Made by a program: the position numbers and the translations under genes | Shown here: positions 53,475-61,062 of the stretch, piece after piece | Layout of the letters: each line of letters starts with the position of its first letter | Numbering within the stretch: position 1 is the stretch's first letter | Notes under the pieces: generated by a model | Database searches by the model: none | Seen by the model: only the letters and a program-made list of their open reading frames with translations | What the model was told of the DNA's origin: nothing | From: Opitutaceae bacterium EW11 | GTDB taxonomy: Bacteria > Verrucomicrobiota > Verrucomicrobiia > Opitutales > Opitutaceae | Direction of reading: 5' to 3' | Assembly: GCA_003054665.1 (NCBI GenBank) | Contig: QAYY01000003.1 | Location: forward strand, 636,486 to 700,485 | DNA: 64,000 nucleotides

Positions 53475-54047
53475 TCAGTAAAACACGTTCCGGTCGAGGC
53501 TGCGGTACTGGATGGCTTCCAGAAGGTGCGGAGACTCGATGGCTTCCGATCCGGCCAGGTCCGCGATGGTCCGGGCGACTTTTAGGATGCGGTCGTACGC
53601 TCGCGCGGAAAGGGACAGCTGTTCCATGGCGTGCTGGAGGAGGTCCCCGAGCGTGGGGCCGATGGGACAGAACCTGCGGATTTGCGCGTGACCCATCCGG
53701 GCGTTGGACGAGATCCCCGTCCCCGTGAGGCGGCGCTGCTGAACTTCGCGCGCGGACTGAACGCGCACACGGATCGCTGCTGACGATTCGCCGGGCTGCG
53801 TCTGCCGGAGTTCGGTAATGGAGAGCGCCGGCGCTTCCACGTGAATATCTATCCGGTCCAGCAACGGCCCGCTGATGCGCGACCGATATTTCTGTACCTG
53901 CGTCGATGAACACCGGCATTCGTGCCGCGAATCGCCCAGGTAACCGCACGGGCAGGGGTTCATGGCGGCGACAAGCATGAACGAGCAGGGCAGGGTGACC
54001 TTGGCTGCGCTGCGGGAGATCGTTACGGACGCGTCTTCAGAGGGATT
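53475..54047 (-). pseudogene. comM: comM (YifB-type Mg-chelatase-like AAA+ ATPase), N-terminal part lost at island junction
   Basis: Only the C-terminal ~190 residues remain: [118 protein letters not shown]. This is the latter half of the AAA+ module and the Mg-chelatase C-terminal domain. The full protein is ~500 residues. Upstream of about 54047 the frame runs into unrelated sequence (to 54161), so the Walker A region and N-terminal domain are missing. comM is a known insertion hotspot for genomic islands in other bacteria. ComM normally helps branch migration during natural transformation. Confidence 0.85.
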
Positions 54048-54097
54048 TATAATTGTAGTATCTCGCCCAGAGGGAAACGGGTAAGATGAGGGTCCGA

Positions 54098-54146
54098 TTG
54101 AACTTGATTTTCTAGCGCCACTATTGTGACTTTCAATCAAGTTCAA
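54098..54146. repeat. 12-bp perfect inverted repeat near the island junction
   Basis: TTGAACTTGATT (54098-54109) and AATCAAGTTCAA (54135-54146) with a 25-nt loop, about 50 bp inside the foreign sequence and 160 bp upstream of the first island gene. Contains the same GTTCA/TGAAC half-site as the iterons in the initiator gene, so it may be an initiator operator. The remaining bases of 54048-54306 hold no recognisable gene. Confidence 0.55.
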
Positions 54147-54306
54147 CTGCGCTGGACGCAAGGTCGGTAAGTCGCCGCTCGATTTCCGGTCGAAACGTTC
54201 CTCTGTACCGCGAGGTAGCGAAGTGCCAGGTGTGGGTCCAGGTGGCCTTTAGGAGCAGGTTCAGGCTCCCCCTGTGGTGCGACGAGCAATGCGGCGGTCT
54301 TGAACT

Positions 54307-54528
54307 ATGTATGCGCTGCAGCAGTTAACCCTCTCGAAATACAAAGCCATGGAGCTCGTCGGCTCCCGGGCGCTCTGGAAGCAACTCGTCGACGAAGGTT
54401 TGGCGCCAGTTCGGCAGGGTACTGGTAGAGGTTCGCCGACCCGGTATCTGCGTAGTGACATAGAAGCGGCTCTGGAGCGGACCAAACGAGTGGTACTTCA
54501 ACAGTGTAGTGAAGAGTCCACTTCGTGA
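54307..54528 (+). CDS. Small putative DNA-binding protein of the replicon
   Basis: 73 residues. YKAMELVGSRALWKQLVDEGLAPVRQGTGRGSPTRYLRSDIEAALERT has the outline of a MerR/excisionase-like winged helix (helix-turn-helix followed by a wing and a D-I-EA-ALER helix). The stop overlaps the initiator's GTG start (GTGA), implying coupled expression. Likely a regulator or accessory factor of plasmid replication. Confidence 0.6.
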   Translation: MYALQQLTLSKYKAMELVGSRALWKQLVDEGLAPVRQGTGRGSPTRYLRSDIEAALERTKRVVLQQCSEESTS

Positions 54529-56018
54529 GGACGGAGGGTACAGAATCTTTCAGCCTCCAGGCTAACTACACGTGGACACCGTACCAGTTCTTCACGGTGT
54601 GCCTGCCGTGGAGTTCGATCGGTTGTGCCCGCATCGTTGGTTTCGCCATACGCACGCTTCTCGGCTACTGTGACCGTGACGGGATACCGCAACGGGAGAC
54701 TCTGCGCTTCACCTACGAGGACTTCATCCAAGGGGCAGGAGTGAGCCGCGGTGCTCTCGCAGGAGCACTCAGAGAGGCCGTCGACGGAAAGTTTCTGCGG
54801 CGGCTCATTGAGCCAGGTGAGCGGCAAAGCCCGGTCACTGGCACCTACGCGATCAATTGGGACAAAGACGGCGCCTACACCGACGACCCGGACAAGTTCG
54901 CAGGTTTCTGCTTCCAAGGCGCCCGAAAGAACATCCCCAACCTTTTTTTCGACCGCGTCCTTGCAACCGAATCCCGGGCTGTTGCGCGGCTCGTCGGAGC
55001 GGTACTCTTTCGAAGTATCGAATTCGGTGAAGCTGGCGATCGGCCGACGCCGGTGAGTCTCTCAATCACTCGAATCTCCCGGCTGACCAAGATCAGCCGC
55101 ACCCATGCCCACGCTGCCATAGAGCATTCGCTCGCAGTTGGGTACCTGCGAGTGAGCACCTGCGGCAGGTTTGACGCTGAACATCCGTCAAAAAGCAGCT
55201 GCTCAAGCTACGAGCTCAACTGGGGGCCGATCGCCAAGAGCGCTGGTGCAAGCCATGCGGAGTTCAAAAAGGACTACGGGAGAGTACAAAAAGGTGAACG
55301 AGGTGGTTCAAAAAGGTGTACGAGAACCGCGTACAAAAAGGTGAACGAGGGAGTTCGGAAAGGTGAACGACAGTCGTTCAAAAAGGTGAACGACTTAAGG
55401 ACTGAAAAGATAAGGAATACAGCAGCAGAGCTGCCTATCGCTGCTGCTGCTCCCTCGATTCAGCCATTGCTCCAGGCCGGTTTTGACCGCGCAGCTGCAG
55501 AGCGGCTCGCGAGTTCCGCGCCACCCGAGGTAATCTCGCGGCAGATCGAGTGGCTTCCGCGGCGAAAAACGACCTCAAATCGACTCGGGCTCCTCCGAAA
55601 ATCCATCGAAGAAAACTGGCCTGAGCCTCCAGCAGCCCACGACTTCGCCACGATGCGGCGAAAGGAGTATCGCACCACGAGCGACACCTGCAAAGCGGAG
55701 CACATGGCTCGGCACGCCGACGAGTACCTTGCGTACCTGCGCGAGGAAGAGCCTCGGGTCCGGGAGGAGTTACCAGGACTTTACGCGGAGTTCCTCGCCG
55801 CTTTTGAGTCGCGCAATGTAGAGGCCCTGGAGCGCGCCCGTAAGGGTGGGGTGATTGACGAGTCCTTTATCGCTGCTTGTGCGGCGAGTTGGGCGACTGA
55901 TGAGGCGCGCCTGGACTCCTTCGGCAAGTTTTTCGGCGACCACACCAGCGCGGGTATCATGGGGTTCTGGGTGTGGGACGAGGCTGCGAACAAACAAACG
56001 CTTCAACGTCCAGCATGA
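54525..56018 (+). CDS. Plasmid-type replication initiator candidate with iterons inside the gene
   Basis: 497 residues from GTG 54525. The N-terminal ~230 residues look like tandem winged-helix domains (LPWSSIGCARIVGFAIRTLLGYCDRDGIPQRETLRFTYEDFIQGAGVSRGALAGALREAVDGKFLRRLIEP, and LSITRISRLTKISRTHAHAAIEHSLAVGYLRV). The middle is a basic repeat (KKVNEGVRKGERQSFKKVNDL) encoded by six ~22-bp direct repeats. The C-terminus is helical and charged. No exact family recognised, but the initiator role is suggested by DNA-binding architecture, internal iterons, and coupling to parA (ATGA overlap). Origins inside the initiator gene are known from phage lambda O. Base composition is more AT-rich than the chromosome part. 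Confidence 0.6.
   Translation: MRTEGTESFSLQANYTWTPYQFFTVCLPWSSIGCARIVGFAIRTLLGYCDRDGIPQRETLRFTYEDFIQGAGVSRGALAGALREAVDGKFLRRLIEPGERQSPVTGTYAINWDKDGAYTDDPDKFAGFCFQGARKNIPNLFFDRVLATESRAVARLVGAVLFRSIEFGEAGDRPTPVSLSITRISRLTKISRTHAHAAIEHSLAVGYLRVSTCGRFDAEHPSKSSCSSYELNWGPIAKSAGASHAEFKKDYGRVQKGERGGSKRCTRTAYKKVNEGVRKGERQSFKKVNDLRTEKIRNTAAELPIAAAAPSIQPLLQAGFDRAAAERLASSAPPEVISRQIEWLPRRKTTSNRLGLLRKSIEENWPEPPAAHDFATMRRKEYRTTSDTCKAEHMARHADEYLAYLREEEPRVREELPGLYAEFLAAFESRNVEALERARKGGVIDESFIAACAASWATDEARLDSFGKFFGDHTSAGIMGFWVWDEAANKQTLQRPA
55262..55397 (+). repeat. Six iteron-like direct repeats, ~22-bp period (candidate origin)
   Basis: Units begin at 55262, 55284, 55306, 55331, 55353 and 55376 (spacings 22, 22, 25, 22, 23). 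Consensus GTWCAAAAAGGTGWACGA; each unit also has inverted arms GTTCA/TGAAC (or GTACA/TGTAC) around AAAAGG. The array is followed by A-rich sequence (ACTTAAGGACTGAAAAGATAAG), as expected for an unwinding region. Confidence 0.75.
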
Positions 56019-56782
56019 GAACTATCGCAATCGTGAACCAAAAGGGCGGCGTCTCAAAGACGACCACCGCCATAAACCTCGCTGCCGGATTCGCGCGTTC
56101 TGGGCATCGAACTCTCCTCGTGGATCTCGACCCACAGGGCCATGCAACTGTCGGGTTGGGCTTCGATCCGGAGACACTGGAAGGAAGAACTGTTGCCGAG
56201 GCTCTCCGCGAAAATGCAGTCACGCTCGAATCGGTCATTCGCCAGACTTACCTACCTGGCTTGGAGGTAGCGCCGGCGACGCTTTCGCTCGCCGCGACAG
56301 ACATGGCACTGGCCTCGCAGTACTACCGAGAGTTCCGCCTCCAACGCGCACTTCAGGGAGTCACGGGCTACGAGTACGTGTTGATCGACTGCGCGCCAAC
56401 ACTTGGAACGCTTCCCGTCAACGCACTTGTGGCAGCGAGCAGCTACCTCATCCCTGCTGAACCATCGGCCTATTCCCTTCGAGGAATCGGGGATCTGCTT
56501 CAAACAATCCAGGAAGTCCGAAAAATGTCTCCTGGTTGGGACTACCGCATCCTTTTCACAAAGGTGCTGGCGCGAGCTACTGCAGTGAACGCGATCGCGG
56601 ATCAATCGCTTGCGCCGCTTCGCGAGAAGCTGCTTTCGACGAGAATCCATCGCTGTGAGGCGCTGAATAGGTCGGCGTTCGCAGAGGAACCACGCGACAT
56701 CTTTTCGGCGGACCCGCACTGTCGCGGAGCGGAGGACTATCAAGCGCTCACGGAGGAGGTACTCGTCCTATGGCCAGCTTAA
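56015..56782 (+). CDS. parA: ParA-family partition ATPase
   Basis: 255 residues. Deviant Walker A NQKGGVSKTTTAINLAAGFA, Walker A' LVDLDPQGHATVGLG and Walker B YEYVLIDCAPTLGTLPVNAL are all present, typical of the MinD/ParA class. No N-terminal helix-turn-helix, i.e. a Soj-like type Ib/chromosomal-style ParA. Its ATG overlaps the initiator stop by 4 bp, and its end overlaps parB by 13 bp. It segregates the replicon with ParB. Confidence 0.92.
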   Translation: MRTIAIVNQKGGVSKTTTAINLAAGFARSGHRTLLVDLDPQGHATVGLGFDPETLEGRTVAEALRENAVTLESVIRQTYLPGLEVAPATLSLAATDMALASQYYREFRLQRALQGVTGYEYVLIDCAPTLGTLPVNALVAASSYLIPAEPSAYSLRGIGDLLQTIQEVRKMSPGWDYRILFTKVLARATAVNAIADQSLAPLREKLLSTRIHRCEALNRSAFAEEPRDIFSADPHCRGAEDYQALTEEVLVLWPA

Positions 56783-57612
56783 CCGATAGGCTCTCCAGAG
56801 CGGCCGCAGGCACTTCAGCGCTTGGATTTGATCCGACAGGTCGCTCAGCCCAGCGCCTTGTCGAGATCCCGGTCAGCGACATTGAGGCTGATCCAGGCCA
56901 GCCCCGGAAGACGATGCGCGGCATTGAGGACCTAGCCGCCTCCATTCGAAATCAGGGGCTCCTAAGCCCTATCGTTGTAGAACCGCTCGAGGGTTCCACG
57001 CGCTATCGCATCATCGCGGGCCACCGCCGGCACGCTGCATTCTCACTAGCGAAGCCGGGCGCTCCAATACCTGCGATCGTACGTACAGTCGCTGAGCAGA
57101 CCCGTCGCGAGCTTCAAATCGTCGAAAACCTACAGCGGGAACAGCTGGCGCCACTTGAAGAGGCGCTTGCGCTGAAGGAACTCCAACACGACTTCGGTCT
57201 CTCCCAAAAGCAGCTCGCTGAACGCCTCGGGAGATCCGAGGCAAGTCTCTCTGAATTGCTGCGGCTGCTGGATCTCGCCCCGGAGATTCAGGAGGACTTG
57301 CTGCGTGGGCCAGAAGGAGGTCCCACAAAATCGACTCTCCTTGAAGTGGCGAAAGCACCATCAGCAGATCGCCAAAAAGAGCTCTACGAGAGAGCGCGTA
57401 GGGGAGAATACACTACAGGCACCGCAAAAGCTCAGAAAGCCGCGAAGAAGAAGCGCAAGAAGTCTCATGAGCCGGAGCCAAATGTGCGCACCGTTGAATC
57501 CGAAATCGCGACCGTTGTGATTACTTTATGCGACGGTGAAGCCACAACCCCAAGCGCCTGTATCGCCGCTTTGAAAAGATCTATTGAGATTCTATCGGAG
57601 GCAGAAGCATGA
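56770..57612 (+). CDS. parB: ParB-family centromere-binding protein
   Basis: 280 residues. ParB/Sulfiredoxin-like CTPase domain: VEIPVSDIEADPGQPRKTM, IEDLAASIRNQGLLSPIVVEPL and YRIIAGHRRHAAFSLA (GERRxRA-like motif as GHRRHAA). Helix-turn-helix ~110-190: LQIVENLQREQLAPLEEALALKELQHDFGLSQKQLAERLGRSEASLSELLRLLDL. A Lys-rich linker (AKKKRKKSHEPEP) precedes a short C-terminal dimerisation segment. Overlaps parA and, by ATGA, the next gene. No parS palindrome was identified by eye. Confidence 0.92.
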   Translation: MASLTDRLSRAAAGTSALGFDPTGRSAQRLVEIPVSDIEADPGQPRKTMRGIEDLAASIRNQGLLSPIVVEPLEGSTRYRIIAGHRRHAAFSLAKPGAPIPAIVRTVAEQTRRELQIVENLQREQLAPLEEALALKELQHDFGLSQKQLAERLGRSEASLSELLRLLDLAPEIQEDLLRGPEGGPTKSTLLEVAKAPSADRQKELYERARRGEYTTGTAKAQKAAKKKRKKSHEPEPNVRTVESEIATVVITLCDGEATTPSACIAALKRSIEILSEAEA

Positions 57613-58283
57613 GCGATAACATCGACTACCAAGCGAATTCGGACATTGATCCAACGAAGCCGCTCTCGCCAGGAACTGTCCAATTGTTCCAGCGGTTCCG
57701 CCAAAGCGCGGACATGGAAACTGTGGAGCGCATGTGGGAAGCTGAGGTAGAGCGACACAAAAAGTGCTGTGAACTAGCCGTGCTGTACTACGCGTCGATC
57801 GGGTATGATTGGGCGGAACTGCCGCGGCACCCGTTCCGTGATCTTGAAACGCACGCGTTGGGTAGGCTCCGGGAATCTGGATTCAAAATAGAAGCTAGAG
57901 GCGAAACTCTCGTCGCAACGTGGGGCAACTGCCTTGAGCCCGAGCGCGCCCAATTGGAAGCTGAGTGGAAGCGGAGAGAAACCATCGAAGAGCATCTCCG
58001 ACGCACTACAGTGCCGGCGATGCAGTCGCGGGTCGAAGGCGGCTCGTTAATCGCCGGCGAGGGCGCCTGGGCGGCTCTGCTCGACAATCGCCATGTCAGC
58101 GAGGTTCAGCGTTGGCTCAATCAGGAGACATTGTGTGTTTTCGATTTAGCCGGGAAATGTATCCACCACGAAGAGACAACTGTCGCCAGCGGAGCGGTCT
58201 TCGGCGCCGAGCCCGATGACATCACGAAATGGCGAGCTCGAGTCGAAGAACTAGTTGCAGCTATGAACGGTCACAATGAGTGA
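57609..58283 (+). CDS. Hypothetical protein coupled to parAB
   Basis: 224 residues, no family recognised. Charged, mostly helical, no signal or membrane segment; contains ERHKKCCELAVLYYASIGYDWAELPRHPFRDLETHALGRLRESGFKIEARGETLVATWG. The start overlaps the parB stop (ATGA), so it is the fifth gene of the replicon transcript. A maintenance role is inferred only from position. Confidence 0.6.
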   Translation: MSDNIDYQANSDIDPTKPLSPGTVQLFQRFRQSADMETVERMWEAEVERHKKCCELAVLYYASIGYDWAELPRHPFRDLETHALGRLRESGFKIEARGETLVATWGNCLEPERAQLEAEWKRRETIEEHLRRTTVPAMQSRVEGGSLIAGEGAWAALLDNRHVSEVQRWLNQETLCVFDLAGKCIHHEETTVASGAVFGAEPDDITKWRARVEELVAAMNGHNE

Positions 58284-58328
58284 AACCTTTCGGCCAGGAC
58301 GCGAGGTTTGGCGGACGAAAGATGCGGT

Positions 58329-58679
58329 ATGAGCTATTCACATCGAGAGCGTGACCTGCAACAGCGCGGCGGCATGGTTGGTCGCCGAGTGCGCCTCACA
58401 AAGGTCGACGCGTCGGAGGCCCATCTGGCGCCGCCAGGCGATTGGGCCGAGTACCGTGTTGGGTCAGCAGATAATCCTACGTCGCTTCCAGTCGGTTACT
58501 GGTTCGAGGGCGTATTGGGTTCGGACATCCGAACTGGGGTGCCAGTGATCGTCGCCAGGACGAGTCGCAATGGCGTGGCTTGCGAGGGACTCTACGTGTC
58601 CACGAATGTCGTGTCCTGGGATGGAGCGCTTCTGGAAACGCAAAACTCGGTGTACCGAGTTGAGCTTCTGGGCGTGTGA
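58329..58679 (+). CDS. Hypothetical small protein
   Basis: About 116 residues from ATG 58329 (a TTG at 58308 is also in frame). Predicted beta-rich: VGRRVRLTKVDASEAHLAPPGDWAEYRVG... SLPVGYWFEGVLGSDIRTGVPVIVARTSRNGVACEGLYVSTNVVSW... YRVELL, an SH3- or OB-like outline. No family recognised. The 237 bp after it (58680-58916) contain nothing I can assign. Confidence 0.5.
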   Translation: MSYSHRERDLQQRGGMVGRRVRLTKVDASEAHLAPPGDWAEYRVGSADNPTSLPVGYWFEGVLGSDIRTGVPVIVARTSRNGVACEGLYVSTNVVSWDGALLETQNSVYRVELLGV

Positions 58680-58906
58680 GGGACAAAGATTTCGGCGCAC
58701 GACTCCTACTGTGCAGGGCACGTCTCACTCGAGAGTCGCTGTTCGAAAAGAACACCTCAGGAGCGGTGCGCCGGTTTGCCAACCTGGTCAGGCGTCCAGG
58801 GGCCCAGTGGACACACTTTAGGCGGTGGAGCGGCGCCTTGGGCTACTCGTCAGTCGGAATTTCTTGCCCGACTTCGATCGCCAGTAGAGTGTCAGTCTCA
58901 TCTGGC

Positions 58907-58913
58907 AAGGAGG
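58907..58913 (+). promoter_or_regulatory. Shine-Dalgarno AAGGAGG before ATG 58917
   Basis: AAGGAGG at 58907-58913 lies 3 bases before ATG 58917. It favours this start over the earlier in-frame ATG at 58776. Confidence 0.55.
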
Positions 58914-58916
58914 CAA

Positions 58917-59495
58917 ATGCACGTCGGCTCACTGATTGGAGAGGCCCTGAATATACACGGGAAGCACATCCGATGCGGGGTGCCGATGAATCTGGATATG
59001 GGTTTCCGTGAGGCGTTGCTTGTCAACTCAGTAACGCTCGCATTTCACGATCGGGGATACCTCTGCTATCCGCAGTTTTGCTTTCAGGGCGGAGCAATCG
59101 ATGCCGTATTCGTAAAGGGGGCCAATGTAATTGTCTCAGAGTTTAAGCGCCTACTTCCGGGCTCAGGGCGGACTATCCTGAACCAAACGAAGCGCATGCT
59201 GGAGTTCGACGTCCGACAGGAAATGGCATTTCATCAGTTTAAGCCGAAGGACTGGCAAGTCGCTCATCTTTGGGTTTGCGACACGTGGGACAAACACACG
59301 GTCAACTGGTGGATGGGCAAACGGCGCAGAACGACGGATTGCCCATTCGACCCATCGTGGCGGCGCCTAGGATGCGCTGATTTTCACGGTCCCCTAGAGC
59401 GCTACGGTTCTGACTGGGATCCGTATGCCGTTCTGTGGGCTTTTCGCGAAGGCGCCCGAATGTCGCACAAACGCAGCCGGCCGAGCAGATGCTGA
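58917..59495 (+). CDS. Hypothetical protein with PD-(D/E)XK nuclease-like motif
   Basis: 192 residues. The segment LAFHDRGYLCYPQFCFQGGAIDAVFVKGANVIVSEFKRLLPGSGRTILNQTKRM has the order and spacing of a restriction-endonuclease-like core: a strand with Asp (GGAIDAVF), a second strand ending in ExK (VSEFKR), then a helix with Gln/Thr/Lys. No methylase, helicase or toxin/antitoxin partner is adjacent. The amidase gene begins within its last codons (59489). Could be a nuclease, or an inactive relative. Confidence 0.5.
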   Translation: MHVGSLIGEALNIHGKHIRCGVPMNLDMGFREALLVNSVTLAFHDRGYLCYPQFCFQGGAIDAVFVKGANVIVSEFKRLLPGSGRTILNQTKRMLEFDVRQEMAFHQFKPKDWQVAHLWVCDTWDKHTVNWWMGKRRRTTDCPFDPSWRRLGCADFHGPLERYGSDWDPYAVLWAFREGARMSHKRSRPSRC

Positions 59496-60178
59496 ATTCC
59501 AAATACTTTCGCGTGCCCTTAACAAAGACGGATCAGAATAGTTGCTCGAGCAAAAGGTTGCTTGCTCCAACATTAATGGTGCTGTTTTTGGTCCTGATTC
59601 CCCATGCGCACGGAGCAATGTACGGGCCGAAGGCAACTAAACATCACGAAGCTCGGCCGAAGATCCGGTATACCTCATTAGTTCGAGAGATTACGGCCGC
59701 GCTACACATCAGTCCTGGAAGGTGGAAGATGATAATCTGTCACCATAGCGCAATTGAGACAGGAAATGCAGCGATTTACGACCGCGAGCATCGCCGCCGT
59801 GGAATGGAGAACGGCCTGGCTTATCATTTCGTGATCGGAAACGGCTCTAGTTCTGGAGACGGAGAAATCGAGATAGGTTCTCGGTGGATAAGGCAAATAA
59901 AGGGAGGCCATGTCCGATCAGACGAGCTTAATGACCAGGCTATAGGCATATGCCTCGTAGGAAATTTCGAGAACCACCGCCCTACTAAGAAACAAATAGA
60001 AGCACTGAAAGAGCTGCTCCTTTATCTGCGTGACGACGTGCTTGGCGGTCGCGCGGAGTTCTTGGTGCACACGGAAGCCGACCCGAATCACACGCTCTGC
60101 CCGGGAAGGTACTTTCCAACGCGGATGGTGCGCCGGTATTTTGGAACAGCACGCCATAAGAATCCTGAAAGAGAGTGA
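59489..60178 (+). CDS. N-acetylmuramoyl-L-alanine amidase, PGRP/Amidase_2 type
   Basis: 229 residues with an N-terminal hydrophobic leader (LLAPTLMVLFLVLIPHAHGAMYG). Amidase_2 features: KMIICHHSAIETGNAAIYDREHRRRGMENGLAYHFVIGNG (first zinc His in CHHS), QAIGICLVGNFENHRPTKKQIEALKELL (VGNF motif) and FLVHTEADPNHTLCPGRYFP (second His and Cys of the zinc site). It cleaves peptidoglycan stem peptides outside the cytoplasm. In a mobile element it may serve transfer across the wall, cell lysis by a phage-like element, or competition. Overlaps the previous gene by 7 bp. Confidence 0.82.
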   Translation: MLNSKYFRVPLTKTDQNSCSSKRLLAPTLMVLFLVLIPHAHGAMYGPKATKHHEARPKIRYTSLVREITAALHISPGRWKMIICHHSAIETGNAAIYDREHRRRGMENGLAYHFVIGNGSSSGDGEIEIGSRWIRQIKGGHVRSDELNDQAIGICLVGNFENHRPTKKQIEALKELLLYLRDDVLGGRAEFLVHTEADPNHTLCPGRYFPTRMVRRYFGTARHKNPERE

Positions 60179-60271
60179 CTCGCCTTGCGCGAACGATGGG
60201 ACAGGGGCAGGATGGTTTCAGACTTTACATACGACACTGAGGGATTTGCCGAATGGGTGTCTGATAGCGTT

Positions 60272-60454
60272 TCAAGGACCGGAGCCAAAGAGCGTACCGC
60301 AGGAAGCGAACAGGCTATTGCCGCAGTACGCCACGTTGGGCGTCAGCATGCCGAGCCCAAGGCGAAGGCGGTTGTTGAGGCGTTCCTCGATAGTGAGGCA
60401 ATTACCGTCGGTAAGTCGGCCGACTAAGCATATTTTGCGGATGAACCGAGGCAC
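60272..60454 (-). pseudogene. IS30-family transposase remnant (3' end only)
   Basis: The minus-strand frame reads GNCLTIEERLNNRLRLGLGMLTPNVAYCGNSLFASCGTLFGSGP, clearly homologous to the C-terminal region of the intact IS30 transposase at the window end (ANCLTIQERLNNRPRLRLGFLTPNEAHFHSNQIASCGKLFGSCP). Only ~45-50 residues remain; the catalytic core is gone. DNA similarity extends over about 60269-60420. Confidence 0.8.
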
Positions 60455-61062
60455 TCGGTCGTCATTGAAACCGTCGAAATTGGCGCAGCCGTAGGGAGTC
60501 GCCCCCCACGTTTAGTCTCCGTTGCAGGGAATCCGTCTACCGAAATGGCAGTTTGGCCCAGACGGCACACATCGGTCTTGGGGTCGTCCAATAGGCGACG
60601 CACTCGGGGCCAACGGCTGGGCTATCGTGGACTTCCTGACTGTGCCTAGGTAAGGGTTCGTAGTTGATCGACATTTTATGGGGACACTCATTGGAGCTAT
60701 AGAAAGGGGCGGGATCGATTCCGTCATCGCAACTGCCAAACGCAGCAATCCGCCGAAGGCTTCTATTCTCGGTGGTCGGTAGAACGGGGTACCGACACGA
60801 ACGTCGTAGACAGTTCCTAGAGCATTGCGCGGTGCAGGGCTGCAATGGGCGTCATTAACGCTATCGTTGGACCGGTGTGCAGGTCATCCGAATTGGTGGT
60901 CCGGATCGTCGTCGCTCCGAGCAACCGAAATGGGATAAGTAGCGACGGCCCGTGTTACTCTCGCGTAATATGCGCACGTTGGATGACGCCTTCCGGGGCC
61001 GACGGTTCACCCTAGTCGGCGACTGTGCGTGAATGTCGATTTGATTAAGGCATTCGGCGGTT
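60455..61062. other. Region without assignable genes between IS remnant and integrase
   Basis: About 600 bp. Short frames on both strands show no recognisable family, and none has a good ribosome-binding site. No integron attC site with paired core motifs could be recognised. It may be decayed mobile DNA. Confidence 0.4.

Noticed and set aside
55262..55397. The direct repeats as a simple coding repeat or CRISPR-like array
   Set aside because: Unit spacing of 22-25 bp leaves no spacers, two spacings are not multiples of three, and internal inverted arms point to protein-binding iterons rather than a peptide repeat or CRISPR.
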